Shown here in pieces: positions 25,877 to 35,526 of a stretch of 64,000 nucleotides of DNA. The DNA comes from Candidatus Bathyarchaeota archaeon (GTDB lineage Archaea; Thermoproteota; Bathyarchaeia; Bathyarchaeales; SOJC01). A program made the position numbers and the translations under genes. Under the pieces are notes generated by a model that was not told where the DNA came from, did no database searches, and saw only the letters and a program-made list of their open reading frames with translations. Every line of letters starts with the position of its first letter. Within the stretch, counting starts at the first letter, position 1. The DNA lies in the NCBI GenBank assembly GCA_023131225.1, contig JAGLZW010000019.1, positions 1 to 64,000 of the forward strand. The letters run 5' to 3'.

Positions 25877-26893
25877 ATGCCCTTCACAACATACGACCTA
25901 GCTAAATACCCCTTTCTCCCCCAAGCCGCAAACTACATCAAACAACTAGATCTAACCATACAAGAACTAGCAGAAACCACCATGCAAGAAATCCTCAAAC
26001 ACGCTGAAAAACGCATAACCCAATCCTTCCAAACCTTCCCCCAAACAGCATACCACCCAAAAAACCCCAACATAGAAATCCCCTCATTCCCCGTAGCAAT
26101 CATGATCGTCACAGCCATCAAAGACAAATACCTCAAAAAAAGATACGCCCTCTACGAAGCAAAAAAAACCTACGAACACTTAAAAGAAGAAAAACAAAAG
26201 AAACCCCTAGAAATCGCAAAATTCTTCAACTGGAACATCTCCCAAACCAACGCTGAACCATACCCCTTCACACTCCACTTCACAAACTACCTACAAAACA
26301 CCACAACCCTCCAACAATCAGAATGGAAACTCATAAACAGACAACTCAGCAAAGGCAAAGTCCACCTCACCACACGCGAAGTCTGCCGCCTCCTCCAAGA
26401 AGAAATACGACGACATGTAGAGGCAAAACTTGACACAAAAGTTAGTTCACTGCCCCCAGAAATTAGAGCAATAGCAGAAAAACTCAAAAATACCTTCACA
26501 GCCCGCAAAGGAGCAATCAAGCTAGAAGAATACCCAAAAACAGTAGACGTCGAAGCCTTCCCTCCATGTATAAAAGCGCTCTACAACTCCATATCCAGCG
26601 GTCATCACCTCTCCCACATCGGCCGCTTCACCCTAACCACATTCCTAGTAAACATAGGCATGACCACCGAAAACGTCCTCGACCTCTTCCGAACACTCTC
26701 CGACTTCAACGAACGCCTCACAAGATACCAAGTAGAACACATAGCAGGCCAAAGAGGATCAAGAACAAAATACAAACCCCCAAGGTGCTCAACGCTCCAA
26801 ACCCACGGCGTATGCACCAACCCAAACGAAAACTGCAAAAGAATCAGACACCCACTAGCATACTACAAGAAAAAATTGAGTGTGCACGCGTAA
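25877..26893 (+). CDS. priL: DNA primase large subunit PriL
   Basis: 338 aa. The four 4Fe-4S ligands of archaeal/eukaryotic PriL are present: Cys 231 (FPPCIKALYNS), Cys 304, Cys 313 and Cys 320 (CSTLQTHGVC, NENCKRIRHPL). The SGHHLSHIGRFTLTTFLVNIG motif is typical. The N-terminal half is helical and more variable. It pairs with PriS (37.6 kb) to make RNA/DNA primers. It starts four bases after the PCNA stop, so translational coupling is likely. The DNA is unusually rich in A and C on the coding strand, as in PCNA. Confidence 0.95.
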   Translation: MPFTTYDLAKYPFLPQAANYIKQLDLTIQELAETTMQEILKHAEKRITQSFQTFPQTAYHPKNPNIEIPSFPVAIMIVTAIKDKYLKKRYALYEAKKTYEHLKEEKQKKPLEIAKFFNWNISQTNAEPYPFTLHFTNYLQNTTTLQQSEWKLINRQLSKGKVHLTTREVCRLLQEEIRRHVEAKLDTKVSSLPPEIRAIAEKLKNTFTARKGAIKLEEYPKTVDVEAFPPCIKALYNSISSGHHLSHIGRFTLTTFLVNIGMTTENVLDLFRTLSDFNERLTRYQVEHIAGQRGSRTKYKPPRCSTLQTHGVCTNPNENCKRIRHPLAYYKKKLSVHA

Positions 26894-26988
26894 GAATCGT
26901 GGGCTCTTCTGGAACTCCCTGCGTGCGCGAACCGGGGCTCATTTTTAATTCGAACCAACCTTCTAAGCATCTCAATGTTGCACGTCGG

Positions 26989-29900
26989 TTATTTTGCTAA
27001 GACATTCTCAAAAATGTAAAGAGTTTCGTTGTGCCATAAAAGCGTGAATTGGGTCGAGCTGTTTATGGCGTTTAGCCAGAAAGTTGGGTTGGTTTTCGCG
27101 CCTTCTTTTATGGATTGGTCGATGATTATGTATTTGATGCTGTTGTTGGCTAAGATTGTGGCGTAGTAGTATGTGTCTAGGGTTATTTTTGCTTTGCTTA
27201 GTTTGTGGATTGTGATCGTTGACGGTGTTGTGGCGTCGTCTATTAGATATCTTATCCAGATCGAGTTAAATTGTGTGTGGTTTGAGTTCAGTGAAGGTAG
27301 AAGCACTATTGTTGTCTGGTTGTTTTGAGTTTCTGGCTGAAGGGGGACTAGTGTTTGGTTGATAGTTTGGTAGGCGTAGCTGCTTGCGAGATATTCTAGG
27401 CTGTTCTGTGTATTTGTCATTTTAATTTGGAGGTTTTCTGTTTTGAAGTTTCCATCGATTTCGATGAATATGTGAGTGTATGGGGACCATGTTTCGTTGT
27501 TTGCTAGTTGGAGTTCTATGTCGTGCCATGTGTTGGGTTGGATGGTTTTGTTGAATGCTATTTGCAGAGTGTAGTTTTCAAAGAGACGGACCTGATCACC
27601 GTGGTATGCCGTGATGTTTTTTATTTTGGTTGAGATGGGTTCGTCTTCCGTAATTATGTAGGGCACTGAGTAGACTTGGTTTAGCAAGGTTCGGTTTTGT
27701 CCTACATTGTATGGAAGTTCGTTTCCAGTTATGAGCGGGACATTGAACATTAAACTGTAGAATTGGGCTGCTCCATAGAATCCCCAGGAAAGACCAATGT
27801 AGACTTCTGTTGGAGGAAGAAGAAGGGCCTTGTGGTTGAGATCACAAGTTCCTTCCAAATAGCTATTTGCGTTCCAATAGCGCTGCGGAATTCGCACCCC
27901 ATACTGGGTCGGATCATACCAATTTCTCATAACATCTCCAGTGAGAGCTGGCCATGCGGATACCAGTAACGGAACAAAAATAAGGGCTACTCCCATAGTC
28001 GCGATTATCTTCTTCCTTTTCTCAACGTGGAACAGTTTCCCGTTAGTTTCTGTTAGCTTGCGGTAGATTAAAATTGAAAATAATCCAATTAAGAGAGCGT
28101 ATAAGATTGTTAGGACCTGTGCAGTTACTTCTCTCGTTATGTAGAATGGTTTCAGGAAGTAAATACCGCCTATGTTTGAGTGTATTATTGTATTATATAA
28201 TGGTCCTAATGGAGGGTTCGAGCCGCAAGCAAACGTTATAGCTACAAGAGTTGTTAGGTATATTACGAAGCATTTTGAACTTTTCCTCACTTCTTTCCAC
28301 AGCAAAGGCGCAAAGGCAAAAATTGGCCACGCAAAAGTAGAAACGAGCACGATTGGATTGTTAAAATATATGTTAGCGTAAACCACGTATCCACTGTAAA
28401 AAGCCCAATAATTCAACAATCGAAGAGTGTTAATAAGCACGGAAAAATTATTGAAAAAAGAACTTGCTGGATGGCTTTCAACAAGGGAAATATATATCGT
28501 CCTATTCTGTATGAATGGGATTATCAAATAGCTGTTAAGAACAAAACTTATGAGTGCCAAAATTGACACTCCAACAACTATGTCTTTGATTCCAGTTTTA
28601 CGCCTAAGAACTGAGTAATAAAGTGCAATTATGACAAAACCAGCAGAAGCTAATAAAGTCATGCGATATGCGCCACTACCTATTACACTTAACATTAAGA
28701 ATGAAGCAAGTCCAGAATAGAGTGAGTATCGAATTTCTCTAGTCTGAAAATATCTCATGGTGAATGAAAGGAAGAAAACAAATCCGGTTTGTACTAGCGA
28801 AAGCTCAATAAAAACCATGGTGCTGATGCCGTCGGCAATGATCCATGGATTATACAAGTATGCTAGGGCTGAAGCTAATCCGATTAAGTGTTTGTGCTTG
28901 TCTTTATGAAAAACTGTTGTTGATAAATAATATATTGCAATGGCGCTTGACACGACCAAAACAAATACATAAATTTTGTTTGCAAAATAAATGTCGACGC
29001 CTAGAATAGAGAACAACGAAAAGAGCAGAGTGTTGGGCAAAGTTGGGAGAAAAAAAATTGGAGGTAAAGTCGTATTTGAACCCCCCCATAAATTGGAGGA
29101 ATGTAAAAATCTCTCCAAGTATTTTGTTGCGTGAAAAGGAATAAAATAGTCCCCGCCAATAGTAAGATTGTTGCCTCGGTAACTAAGCATTGTGTAAATT
29201 ACACTGAACAGGGTGAGTGATAATATAGCTCTTTTCGAAGAATTCTTTATTGTTGAAAGCAAAATGTTACTTTTACAAGTGTGCTTGCTTCTTGAAGCAA
29301 TTTTGAAAGATATCCCGTGTATAATCCCCTTAAAATATTGCAAAAGCTTTTTCCGTTTTCCTACGTCTTTATCGTACGCAGCAAGAACATAACAAAATCC
29401 CACAAAGTCAAGCGGTAACAACAACGTTCTGAGCGGCGCGTACTTCAGATAAAATAAGGACCGATTTCTTCCTCTAAAATAAGCTCTTTCTTCGTTTATA
29501 TGAAAATCTTTCTCCGTTGGCACATCATGCCAAATTTTTGCTGCTGTAACTATAACTATCTTGTATCCTTTATGCTTTACTCGTAGTGAAAAATCCGCAT
29601 CCTCCCACAGAATTGGAAAATTCCTTTCGTCGAAAAAGCCTATTTCTTCAATGACTTGTCTTCTAACTATAAATGCGTTAGGGATATATTCGCACTCTCT
29701 AGCCTGAACTTCAGTTCCTTCTCCAAGAGTTTGAGATAAGCTATCTTGAAGAATGTACTTTGAAATATAAAATGGCTTTCCTAGTTTGCCGCCAGCGCAC
29801 CATATTCTTTTAGGGTCACTATAATAATACATAACTGGGCCAGCAAGCCCTACATTTCTATTCCTTTCCATCAAGTTTACAAGCTCACTTATCATAGCCC

Positions 29901-30207
29901 TATCCACAACATTGTCGTGATCCACAAAAAGGAGATAGTCGCCTCTTGAAAATTTAATTCCAATATTTCTCGCCCCAGAAGTCATTCTTCGACTGTTATT
30001 TCTAACTACTTTCAGGTCGGGAAATCTTGTTTTTATTGCATCATAAGTTCCATCAGTGGAAGCATCATCAACAATAATAAATTCTATATTTTCAGGTGGG
30101 TAATCACTTTGCTTAAGAGATTCAACCAATCTGATGAGCTCTTGCTTTTTGTTATATGTAGGAATAATAACGGAGACCAGTGGTTTCTGACCCATCCAAT
30201 CGTTCAC
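26989..30207 (-). CDS. GT2 glycosyltransferase fused to a large multi-spanning membrane domain
   Basis: 1072 aa in one frame. Residues 1 to about 270 are a complete GT2 domain: VSVIIPTYNKKQELIRLVESL, IIVDDASTDGT, the DHDNVVD metal site and an ILWEDADFSLRVKHKGY acceptor motif. From about 310 there are a dozen or so hydrophobic spans (ILSLTLFSVIYTMLSY, FLPTLPNTLLFSLFSIL and others) with a GGDYFIPFHATKYLE loop. After about 800 a soluble, Asn-rich beta domain follows (many NxS/T sequons), probably outside the cell. The membrane half resembles GT-C/DUF3367-like integral membrane glycosyltransferases. It overlaps the downstream methyltransferase by four bases. A two-step polyprenyl-linked sugar role is inferred. 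Confidence 0.8.
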   Translation of the reverse strand: MNDWMGQKPLVSVIIPTYNKKQELIRLVESLKQSDYPPENIEFIIVDDASTDGTYDAIKTRFPDLKVVRNNSRRMTSGARNIGIKFSRGDYLLFVDHDNVVDRAMISELVNLMERNRNVGLAGPVMYYYSDPKRIWCAGGKLGKPFYISKYILQDSLSQTLGEGTEVQARECEYIPNAFIVRRQVIEEIGFFDERNFPILWEDADFSLRVKHKGYKIVIVTAAKIWHDVPTEKDFHINEERAYFRGRNRSLFYLKYAPLRTLLLPLDFVGFCYVLAAYDKDVGKRKKLLQYFKGIIHGISFKIASRSKHTCKSNILLSTIKNSSKRAILSLTLFSVIYTMLSYRGNNLTIGGDYFIPFHATKYLERFLHSSNLWGGSNTTLPPIFFLPTLPNTLLFSLFSILGVDIYFANKIYVFVLVVSSAIAIYYLSTTVFHKDKHKHLIGLASALAYLYNPWIIADGISTMVFIELSLVQTGFVFFLSFTMRYFQTREIRYSLYSGLASFLMLSVIGSGAYRMTLLASAGFVIIALYYSVLRRKTGIKDIVVGVSILALISFVLNSYLIIPFIQNRTIYISLVESHPASSFFNNFSVLINTLRLLNYWAFYSGYVVYANIYFNNPIVLVSTFAWPIFAFAPLLWKEVRKSSKCFVIYLTTLVAITFACGSNPPLGPLYNTIIHSNIGGIYFLKPFYITREVTAQVLTILYALLIGLFSILIYRKLTETNGKLFHVEKRKKIIATMGVALIFVPLLVSAWPALTGDVMRNWYDPTQYGVRIPQRYWNANSYLEGTCDLNHKALLLPPTEVYIGLSWGFYGAAQFYSLMFNVPLITGNELPYNVGQNRTLLNQVYSVPYIITEDEPISTKIKNITAYHGDQVRLFENYTLQIAFNKTIQPNTWHDIELQLANNETWSPYTHIFIEIDGNFKTENLQIKMTNTQNSLEYLASSYAYQTINQTLVPLQPETQNNQTTIVLLPSLNSNHTQFNSIWIRYLIDDATTPSTITIHKLSKAKITLDTYYYATILANNSIKYIIIDQSIKEGAKTNPTFWLNAINSSTQFTLLWHNETLYIFENVLAK

Positions 30208-30782
30208 CTAAAAGGTTTGACAGCCACAACTAATATATTCGGATGAATAAATGAGCTTAAAAACGGAAACAACTTGGACAGAGCTAACAGCCTAGTGATT
30301 TTCTGAAAAGGTCCGCCAGAACCCTCTGCCACATCACAAGAGTAAGCATGTTTAATCGTAACAATTCGCACCCTTTGATTCAATAAATGATTCTTTAAGT
30401 GTTCCGGAGTATAGAGAGCAAAATGTCTGTCTAGAGGCGAGATGCCCTGATAACCGTTCCACGCATGAAAACCCGAACCAAACCTAGGATGAAGATGAAA
30501 AGGTATGTAAGCCGCATTATCGGTGATTAAAACAAACTTACCTCCACGCTTTAACACTCTCACCATTTCGCTTAAAGCAATGGAGGGATTTCTAAGGTGC
30601 TCAAAGAAATGGCTCGAATACACTTCGTCAAATGAATCGCTTCTAAAGGGAAGAGGTTTTTCAGCGTCCGCAAGTATGTTTGCTTTTCCACGATAGAGAT
30701 CTAATCTTACATCGCCATATGTTTGCTCTCCACAACCTAGGTTAAGAACAAGCTTTGTTTCTTGACGTTCTTTGGATCCCAT
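30204..30782 (-). CDS. SAM-dependent methyltransferase (class I, type 11)
   Basis: 192 aa. LVLNLGCGEQTYGDVRLDL is the SAM-binding motif I region and ANILADAEKPLPFRSDSFDEVYSSHFFEHL motif II-III. IALSEMVRVLKRGGKFVLITDN completes the type-11 pattern. Such enzymes in glycan clusters methylate sugars or lipids; the substrate is not evident. It sits between two glycosyltransferases, and its stop overlaps the start of the GT2-membrane fusion, so co-expression is expected. Cytoplasmic. Confidence 0.85.
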   Translation of the reverse strand: MGSKERQETKLVLNLGCGEQTYGDVRLDLYRGKANILADAEKPLPFRSDSFDEVYSSHFFEHLRNPSIALSEMVRVLKRGGKFVLITDNAAYIPFHLHPRFGSGFHAWNGYQGISPLDRHFALYTPEHLKNHLLNQRVRIVTIKHAYSCDVAEGSGGPFQKITRLLALSKLFPFLSSFIHPNILVVAVKPFR

Positions 30783-30838
30783 AATCCTTCCTTTGATTTA
30801 ATCACGTCATTATTTATATAAAGTGTTTTACCCGCATC

Positions 30839-31939
30839 CTAGAAGCTTGACTTTTTAACAATATTTATGAGAATTCTCAGGAATTCTTCCGCGCTTTTGT
30901 CCCAGCTAAACCCCCTAGCATACTCCAAAGCATTCCTGCTTAGCCTCAACCTTAAATCTTCATCTTCCAAAACTCTAATCAACTCATCAGCCAAAGCCCG
31001 TACATTCCCGCTTTCAGCCAACAATCCAGTCTTGCCGTCTTTGACCGAATCCCTCAAACCATTCACATCATATGCCACACAAGGAACACCGAACGCATTT
31101 GCCTCAACAACATTCAAACCAAAACCCTCACGAACACTAGGATTAACCAGAACCCAAGTCTTCTTTAAAAGCCGCCGCCGCTCTACATTCCCAACTTCGG
31201 GAAAAAATCGAATACCATCAAAACTCATCCTCTTTAAGACTTTCCTAAAATAGCCATCCCCAATAACCCAAAGCTCAGCACTCGGAAATCGCTCTTTCAC
31301 AAGCCTAAAAGCTCTAACAGCATGATCAGGCCTCTTCGCCCTCTTCAACCTACCCACATAGACAACCACTGGATGCCTTTCTTTCTCGCAAATCTCCTTC
31401 AAAGGCTCAACATTCAATCCCTCAGAAACAACAAAAACCTGCTTAAATCCCAACTTCTCCAGATCAAGTTTCGAACTCTCAGAAACAGTGACCGTGGGAA
31501 TTTTAACATAATTCTTTAACCACCTTTCCTCCAAAAAATGATACCCAATGTAGCTTATTGGAAATGGTGTCTCGTAGAGCCAATACTCCCTTGCTAACTG
31601 ATGAATCAAAGCCACAATTTTCTCTTCATCATCCACAAACTTTGGTGTTAAAAAGGGCTTCGTGTTGATTTCATCAATTATAATATCGTAGTTTTCTTTA
31701 GCGAAACGCTTTTTATAAAATTTTTTAGCCCACCAATAAACTGAGTACTTCCCCCCCGCTCTGACAATCTTGATTCCATCCGACATTTCTTTCTTTCTAC
31801 AGCCCTCAAACTGAGATGTAAATAATGTAACTTCATGCCCAGCATTAACCCATCTCTTCGCATTCTCATAAGTGAAAACTTCAGCCCCACCCATACTTGG
31901 ATTGAGCCAGCAACGCCAATTAAAAATTAGAATTTTCAA
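30839..31939 (-). CDS. Family 4 glycosyltransferase (GT-B fold)
   Basis: 366 aa. The N-terminal half begins MKILIFNWRCWLNPSMGGAEVFTYENAKRW, where the GGAE loop is the GT4 acceptor-side signature. The C-terminal half carries VVYVGRLKRAKRPDHAVRAF, and the retaining GT-B motif VNPSVREGFGLNVVEANAFGVPCVAYDVNGLRDSVKDG, with the E-x7-E donor-binding pair. Retaining transferases of this family add hexoses from UDP- or GDP-sugars. It is in the same-strand cluster with the GT2 genes and methyltransferase. Confidence 0.9.
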   Translation of the reverse strand: MKILIFNWRCWLNPSMGGAEVFTYENAKRWVNAGHEVTLFTSQFEGCRKKEMSDGIKIVRAGGKYSVYWWAKKFYKKRFAKENYDIIIDEINTKPFLTPKFVDDEEKIVALIHQLAREYWLYETPFPISYIGYHFLEERWLKNYVKIPTVTVSESSKLDLEKLGFKQVFVVSEGLNVEPLKEICEKERHPVVVYVGRLKRAKRPDHAVRAFRLVKERFPSAELWVIGDGYFRKVLKRMSFDGIRFFPEVGNVERRRLLKKTWVLVNPSVREGFGLNVVEANAFGVPCVAYDVNGLRDSVKDGKTGLLAESGNVRALADELIRVLEDEDLRLRLSRNALEYARGFSWDKSAEEFLRILINIVKKSSF

Positions 31940-31969
31940 CGTTATATCCTATCACAGAAAATTAAAAGT

Positions 31970-32695
31970 CTACATGGCACGTTGATACCATCTGACAACT
32001 CTTAACCTATACGCGATTCCAAGTAGATCAATCAGCATCCGCCATACTTCCAGAAAGTTAACCATTTTCTTAATACGTGCTTTAACTGGTAACTCCGCAA
32101 TCTTTAAACCGTGAATGTTTGCCAAAACCAATAGTTCAACGTCGAAGGCAAACCGCTTTACCATGAGTCTAGGAAAGATTTTCTCCAATTGTCTTCTTTT
32201 GACTGCTTTTAATCCCGTCTGTGTATCTTTAAATTTCACTCCTGTAAGTAGTCGAACAAGCAGATTGAAACCGTGGCTAAGAAATCTTCGCATCGCAGAC
32301 ATTTCTACCCTAGATTCAGGGTGCCATTTTGAGCTTATGACTATGTCTGCATGCTTTAAAGCCTTTACAAAAGGGGTGATCTGTTCCGGTTCAACATCGA
32401 GGTCGCCATCTATAAAAACGATGATGTCGCTTCGGGCATTTGCAAAGCCTGTTTTGACTGCGTGACCCTTTCCAGAGTTCCTCTCATAGCTGACTATTTT
32501 GACGTGGCCGTTTCTATTGGCGTAATTTGTAGCCTTTTTTGATGTGCCATCTAGACTCCCATCGTCCACTACAATAACTTCATATTTAGAGCCGTTTTTT
32601 TGAAGAACAGAATCAACTTTTTCTAGACTGTCCTCTATTTGTTGCCCCTCGTTGTAAGCGGGCATAACTACCGTGAGCTCAGGCTTTCTAATCAT
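31970..32695 (-). CDS. Dolichyl-phosphate sugar synthase-like GT2
   Basis: 241 aa from the ATG at 32695 (MIRKPELTVVMPAYNEGQQI), which overlaps the stop of the small membrane protein upstream. IVVDDGSLDGTSKKA and FIDGDLDVEPEQI form the GT-A active site, and DTQTGLKAVKRRQLEKIFPRL is the conserved acceptor motif of dolichyl-phosphate glucose/mannose synthases. These load a sugar on dolichyl phosphate for use outside the membrane. A fuller open frame exists to 32752, but the overlap start is favoured. It is likely coupled to the two-span protein in front of it. Confidence 0.88.
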   Translation of the reverse strand: MIRKPELTVVMPAYNEGQQIEDSLEKVDSVLQKNGSKYEVIVVDDGSLDGTSKKATNYANRNGHVKIVSYERNSGKGHAVKTGFANARSDIIVFIDGDLDVEPEQITPFVKALKHADIVISSKWHPESRVEMSAMRRFLSHGFNLLVRLLTGVKFKDTQTGLKAVKRRQLEKIFPRLMVKRFAFDVELLVLANIHGLKIAELPVKARIKKMVNFLEVWRMLIDLLGIAYRLRVVRWYQRAM

Positions 32696-32963
32696 CTTTC
32701 TCACGATCTTCAACTTTTCTATGCTGGATAAAGTAAGTGATTTGTAGAACAAGAGCGATGTTTAATATAAAGTAAGCGCCCAGCGCAACGCCGTTTGCCA
32801 GCGCTGAGCTACCTTGAATTAACAAGCCTGCGCATAAGAATATGAGCCCGTGGAAAATTAGAACGAATAAAACTTCTATATTCTCTTTGAGATTATCAAA
32901 CCAATGACCCGACAGAGAAATCTCGAGCTTCATAGGTCCCTTCACCAACGATTTAGATATCAT
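32688..32963 (-). CDS. Small two-span membrane protein
   Basis: 91 aa. A polar N-terminus (SLSGHWFDNLKENIE) is followed by two hydrophobic helices, LFVLIFHGLIFLCAGLLI and ALGAYFILNIALVLQITYFI, and a charged C-terminus (HRKVEDREKDD). I recognise no family; short two-span partners are frequent next to dolichyl-phosphate sugar synthases and may anchor them. Its stop overlaps the start of that synthase, which supports a joint role. Confidence 0.65.
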   Translation of the reverse strand: MISKSLVKGPMKLEISLSGHWFDNLKENIEVLFVLIFHGLIFLCAGLLIQGSSALANGVALGAYFILNIALVLQITYFIQHRKVEDREKDD

Positions 32964-33066
32964 TGCCTCTCTCCTCTGCCATCTTTAGACTTGACATATT
33001 GAAACTCTCTACGCTGCAATTAATATAAAAAACTTTTCGAATAATCTAATGTATTCACAATTTCTT

Positions 33067-33240
33067 TTAAAGTAGCTTTCGTTCTCTCACATTGATTGTA
33101 GGCACTTGCACATGTACGACTAACGATTCGGAACTCAGCTCAGAATTAACACGAACGTAAATGTCAAGGAATCCAAACTCTGTGGTAAAAGCCGAACAAG
33201 AAGTTGAAGCTTGAAAATTTCCAAGAGATGGAGTAAAAAA
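33067..33240 (-). other. Coding-like open stretch without a start, possible gene remnant
   Basis: Within the 364-bp gap 32964-33327, the minus strand has 57 sense codons ending in TAA at 33067, translating as a beta-rich segment (EFGFLDIYVRVNSELSSES, then VVHVQVPTINV). No start codon or family is recognisable. It could be the tail of a lost secreted protein or chance. The rest of the gap holds only the promoter region of the downstream glycosyltransferase. Confidence 0.2.
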
Positions 33241-33257
33241 TTATTGACCGTCAAATA

Positions 33258-33268
33258 AATTTATAAAG
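33258..33268 (+). promoter_or_regulatory. Putative TATA box
   Basis: AATTTATAAAG about 75 bases before the ATG at 33340 of the Dol-P-Man synthase-like gene. It is the best TATA-like element in the gap. Judged by eye. Confidence 0.35.
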
Positions 33269-33339
33269 GGTAAACACTGAAATTGTCTTTTCAATAGAAA
33301 CATCGTCTATGATAGCTAGGTTAAAAAGTGGAGAAATAC

Positions 33340-34137
33340 ATGCTCTCTGCAACAGAAGAGGAAAGAAGTTTGTATCCCCCCAGCGCAAGACATGAAAGCC
33401 TAGCAAATAAGCAATCTCTTGGCATCATACTTCCAACTTTCTGTGAAGCTGAGAACATAGAAAATTTAATCAGGGAAATCAAGGATACAAACCAAGATGT
33501 ATTAATCCTCGTAATAGATGATTCGAGTCCAGATGGGACAGCTGACAGAGTCAAGAAGCTGCAGAAAGAATATAGCAACATTTTGCTCTTGGAAAGACCT
33601 GAAAAACTTGGGCTTGGAACAGCTATCACAGATGGATTTAAAGCAATTTTATCTTTGGAGAACCCTCCAGAACACGTTATTACCATGGATGCGGACTACT
33701 CTCACAACCCACAAGCCATACCGCAACTACTTGCGACAGCAGAAAAAGGCTACGATTTAGTTATTGGAAGCCGGTATTTAAAAGACGGCAAAATTGTCGG
33801 CTGGCATATCCTACGGCGGATAATTAGCCGTGCTGCTAATCTTGTGGCGTCCACAATGGTGGGGTTGAGGATACATGATTGCACAAGCGGCTTTAGATGT
33901 TATTCAAAAGAATATATAAAGAGTGTAATCGGGTGTCTCCACAGCCAGACATATGAGATACAGATAGAAACAGTGAAGCAGGCGTGGATAGGAGGATTTG
34001 CTCTAACAGAAGTACCTATAATATTTGAAAATCGGAAAAAGGGAAAGTCGAAACTTACAAGGGCAGAATTTCAAGGATTTCTTTTCTATATTGTCAAAGC
34101 TAAACTTGCCGTTCTAAACAGAGCTCCAAAAACTTAA
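33340..34137 (+). CDS. Dolichyl-phosphate mannosyltransferase (DPM1-like GT2)
   Basis: 265 aa from the ATG at 33340, which has GGAG seven bases upstream (a GTG at 33328 is in frame). LGIILPTFCEAENIENLIREI, LVIDDSSPDGTADRVKKLQ and HVITMDADYSHNP are the DPM1 active-site motifs. VIGSRYLKDGKIVGWHILRRIISRAANLVA and HDCTSGFRCYSKEYI follow in the expected order. No membrane tail is present, as in the short human DPM1/archaeal type. It makes dolichyl-phosphate-mannose (or another hexose) for protein glycosylation or lipid-linked glycans. It is transcribed opposite to the rest of the cluster. Confidence 0.92.
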   Translation: MLSATEEERSLYPPSARHESLANKQSLGIILPTFCEAENIENLIREIKDTNQDVLILVIDDSSPDGTADRVKKLQKEYSNILLLERPEKLGLGTAITDGFKAILSLENPPEHVITMDADYSHNPQAIPQLLATAEKGYDLVIGSRYLKDGKIVGWHILRRIISRAANLVASTMVGLRIHDCTSGFRCYSKEYIKSVIGCLHSQTYEIQIETVKQAWIGGFALTEVPIIFENRKKGKSKLTRAEFQGFLFYIVKAKLAVLNRAPKT

Positions 34138-34321
34138 ACTTGAAACTCGAAGAGAATCTTTCGAAAAGCAAATATAAATTTAGAGACTCGCGTAATGACT
34201 ATTTTCGTTCGTCCATCAATTTTGTTCGACTTCTCCCTCAACAACCCGAAGAGTAATTGCACACCGAACCCCTTCTGTCTCACACATCTTTCTCCATCAA
34301 AGCCTCCTTTGCGAGGTTCAC

Positions 34322-35443
34322 TTAACACCTGCCGGCTTCTACCATTTGGCTCCATTCTTCCGCTATGTTTTTTATGTCAAAAAGCAAAGCTCTTCTTCTA
34401 GCGTTCATTCTCATAGTTGATGAGTAACCACTTCTCCATAACTTTACAGCCAAACGTATAATTTCTTCACGAGTATCGACAAGCCAGCCAGTCACACCGT
34501 TAACGACTGTTTCAGATGGTCCTTGGCGGTTGTAAGATAATACAGGAGTACCGCACGCCATGCTTTCCACTGGTATGTATCCGAAGGGTTCATGGTTAAA
34601 AGTAAACAATGTAAAGAGGGCATTTGAGTATAGATTTACAAGCTCCTTATCAGATACTTCGCCAAGAAACTCGATGTTTCTATGCCCAAAAATCTTCTTT
34701 GGCTTAAGAAGAATTTTCGATCCGAAAGCCCTAATCCTCACACCTGCATCTCCTATCTCCTTTAAAACGCAAAAATCAGTCTCTTTACCAAAGTAAGTTA
34801 AGATGTAATCACCAGAGCGTGTTGATGTAGGCTTGAATGCGATGCAATCAAGAGGGGGGTATATAACTTTATGAACTTCAAGGTTTCTCTCCTCGTACAT
34901 TGATGCACAAAACTTCGAGTTGGCGATTATGAATTTTGATTTCGAAGCTATAAGCCTTATCAATCTGTTGTCAGCGAAAGTAAGTATGGATTTCAAGATT
35001 TCATACGGAAATCTGTAACGTAGCGGAAATTCGTACTGCATATCTTTGAGTGCATCTGTAGTAGGACCTTGGGCATACCATATTGTGGAAGGTACTGCTA
35101 TCGTATGAGAAAAATTGATCACCACGCCATCTTGAGGAGGAAACCTTCTGGAATTGAGGTCAAAAAAAGCTTCGCGAGCCCAAGTTTCAAGCCATGAAAA
35201 AGGAGGTCCACCTCTACTAATCGTGTGAGCATTAAGGTCTATATACCTTAAAGATTGTGCCTTGAGGAAAATTTGAACATCGTCAGAAATTTTTGTGGAA
35301 ACTATGGAAACATCATGCTTCTTTTCAACCATGACTTTTGCTACAAGAAGCGCAGGAGCTATAGGACCATATACGTCCAACATGGGATCACAGATTATAT
35401 GCAAATTCAATTTTTCACACTTACTGTTCCATTTAATCGCCAT
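34322..35443 (-). CDS. Family 4 glycosyltransferase (ALG2/ALG11-like)
   Basis: 373 aa. The N-terminal LNLHIICDPMLDVYGPIAPALLVAKVM lacks the usual GGAE loop but has the ALG11-like VVINFSHTIAVPSTIWYAQGPT. The C-terminal GT-B motifs are clear: ILTYFGKETDFCVLKEIGDAG, NIEFLGEVSDKELVNLYSNA, and FNHEPFGYIPVESMACGTPVLSYNRQGPSETV with the E-x7-E pair. It is probably a mannosyl- or glucosyltransferase acting on a lipid-linked oligosaccharide. It is followed by a convergent gap and the DPM1-like gene. Confidence 0.85.
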   Translation of the reverse strand: MAIKWNSKCEKLNLHIICDPMLDVYGPIAPALLVAKVMVEKKHDVSIVSTKISDDVQIFLKAQSLRYIDLNAHTISRGGPPFSWLETWAREAFFDLNSRRFPPQDGVVINFSHTIAVPSTIWYAQGPTTDALKDMQYEFPLRYRFPYEILKSILTFADNRLIRLIASKSKFIIANSKFCASMYEERNLEVHKVIYPPLDCIAFKPTSTRSGDYILTYFGKETDFCVLKEIGDAGVRIRAFGSKILLKPKKIFGHRNIEFLGEVSDKELVNLYSNALFTLFTFNHEPFGYIPVESMACGTPVLSYNRQGPSETVVNGVTGWLVDTREEIIRLAVKLWRSGYSSTMRMNARRRALLFDIKNIAEEWSQMVEAGRC

Positions 35444-35526
35444 ATCAACGCTTTATTATGCGCACTTTTATTACTGACTAACTCAAGTAATTAAGTTGCA
35501 GCATTGGTCACGTTTTGAATTTCTGC

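Noticed and set aside
26566-27000. Plus-strand frame with many Pro, His and Arg inside priL
   Set aside because: Shadow frame of priL produced by its A/C-rich codon use.
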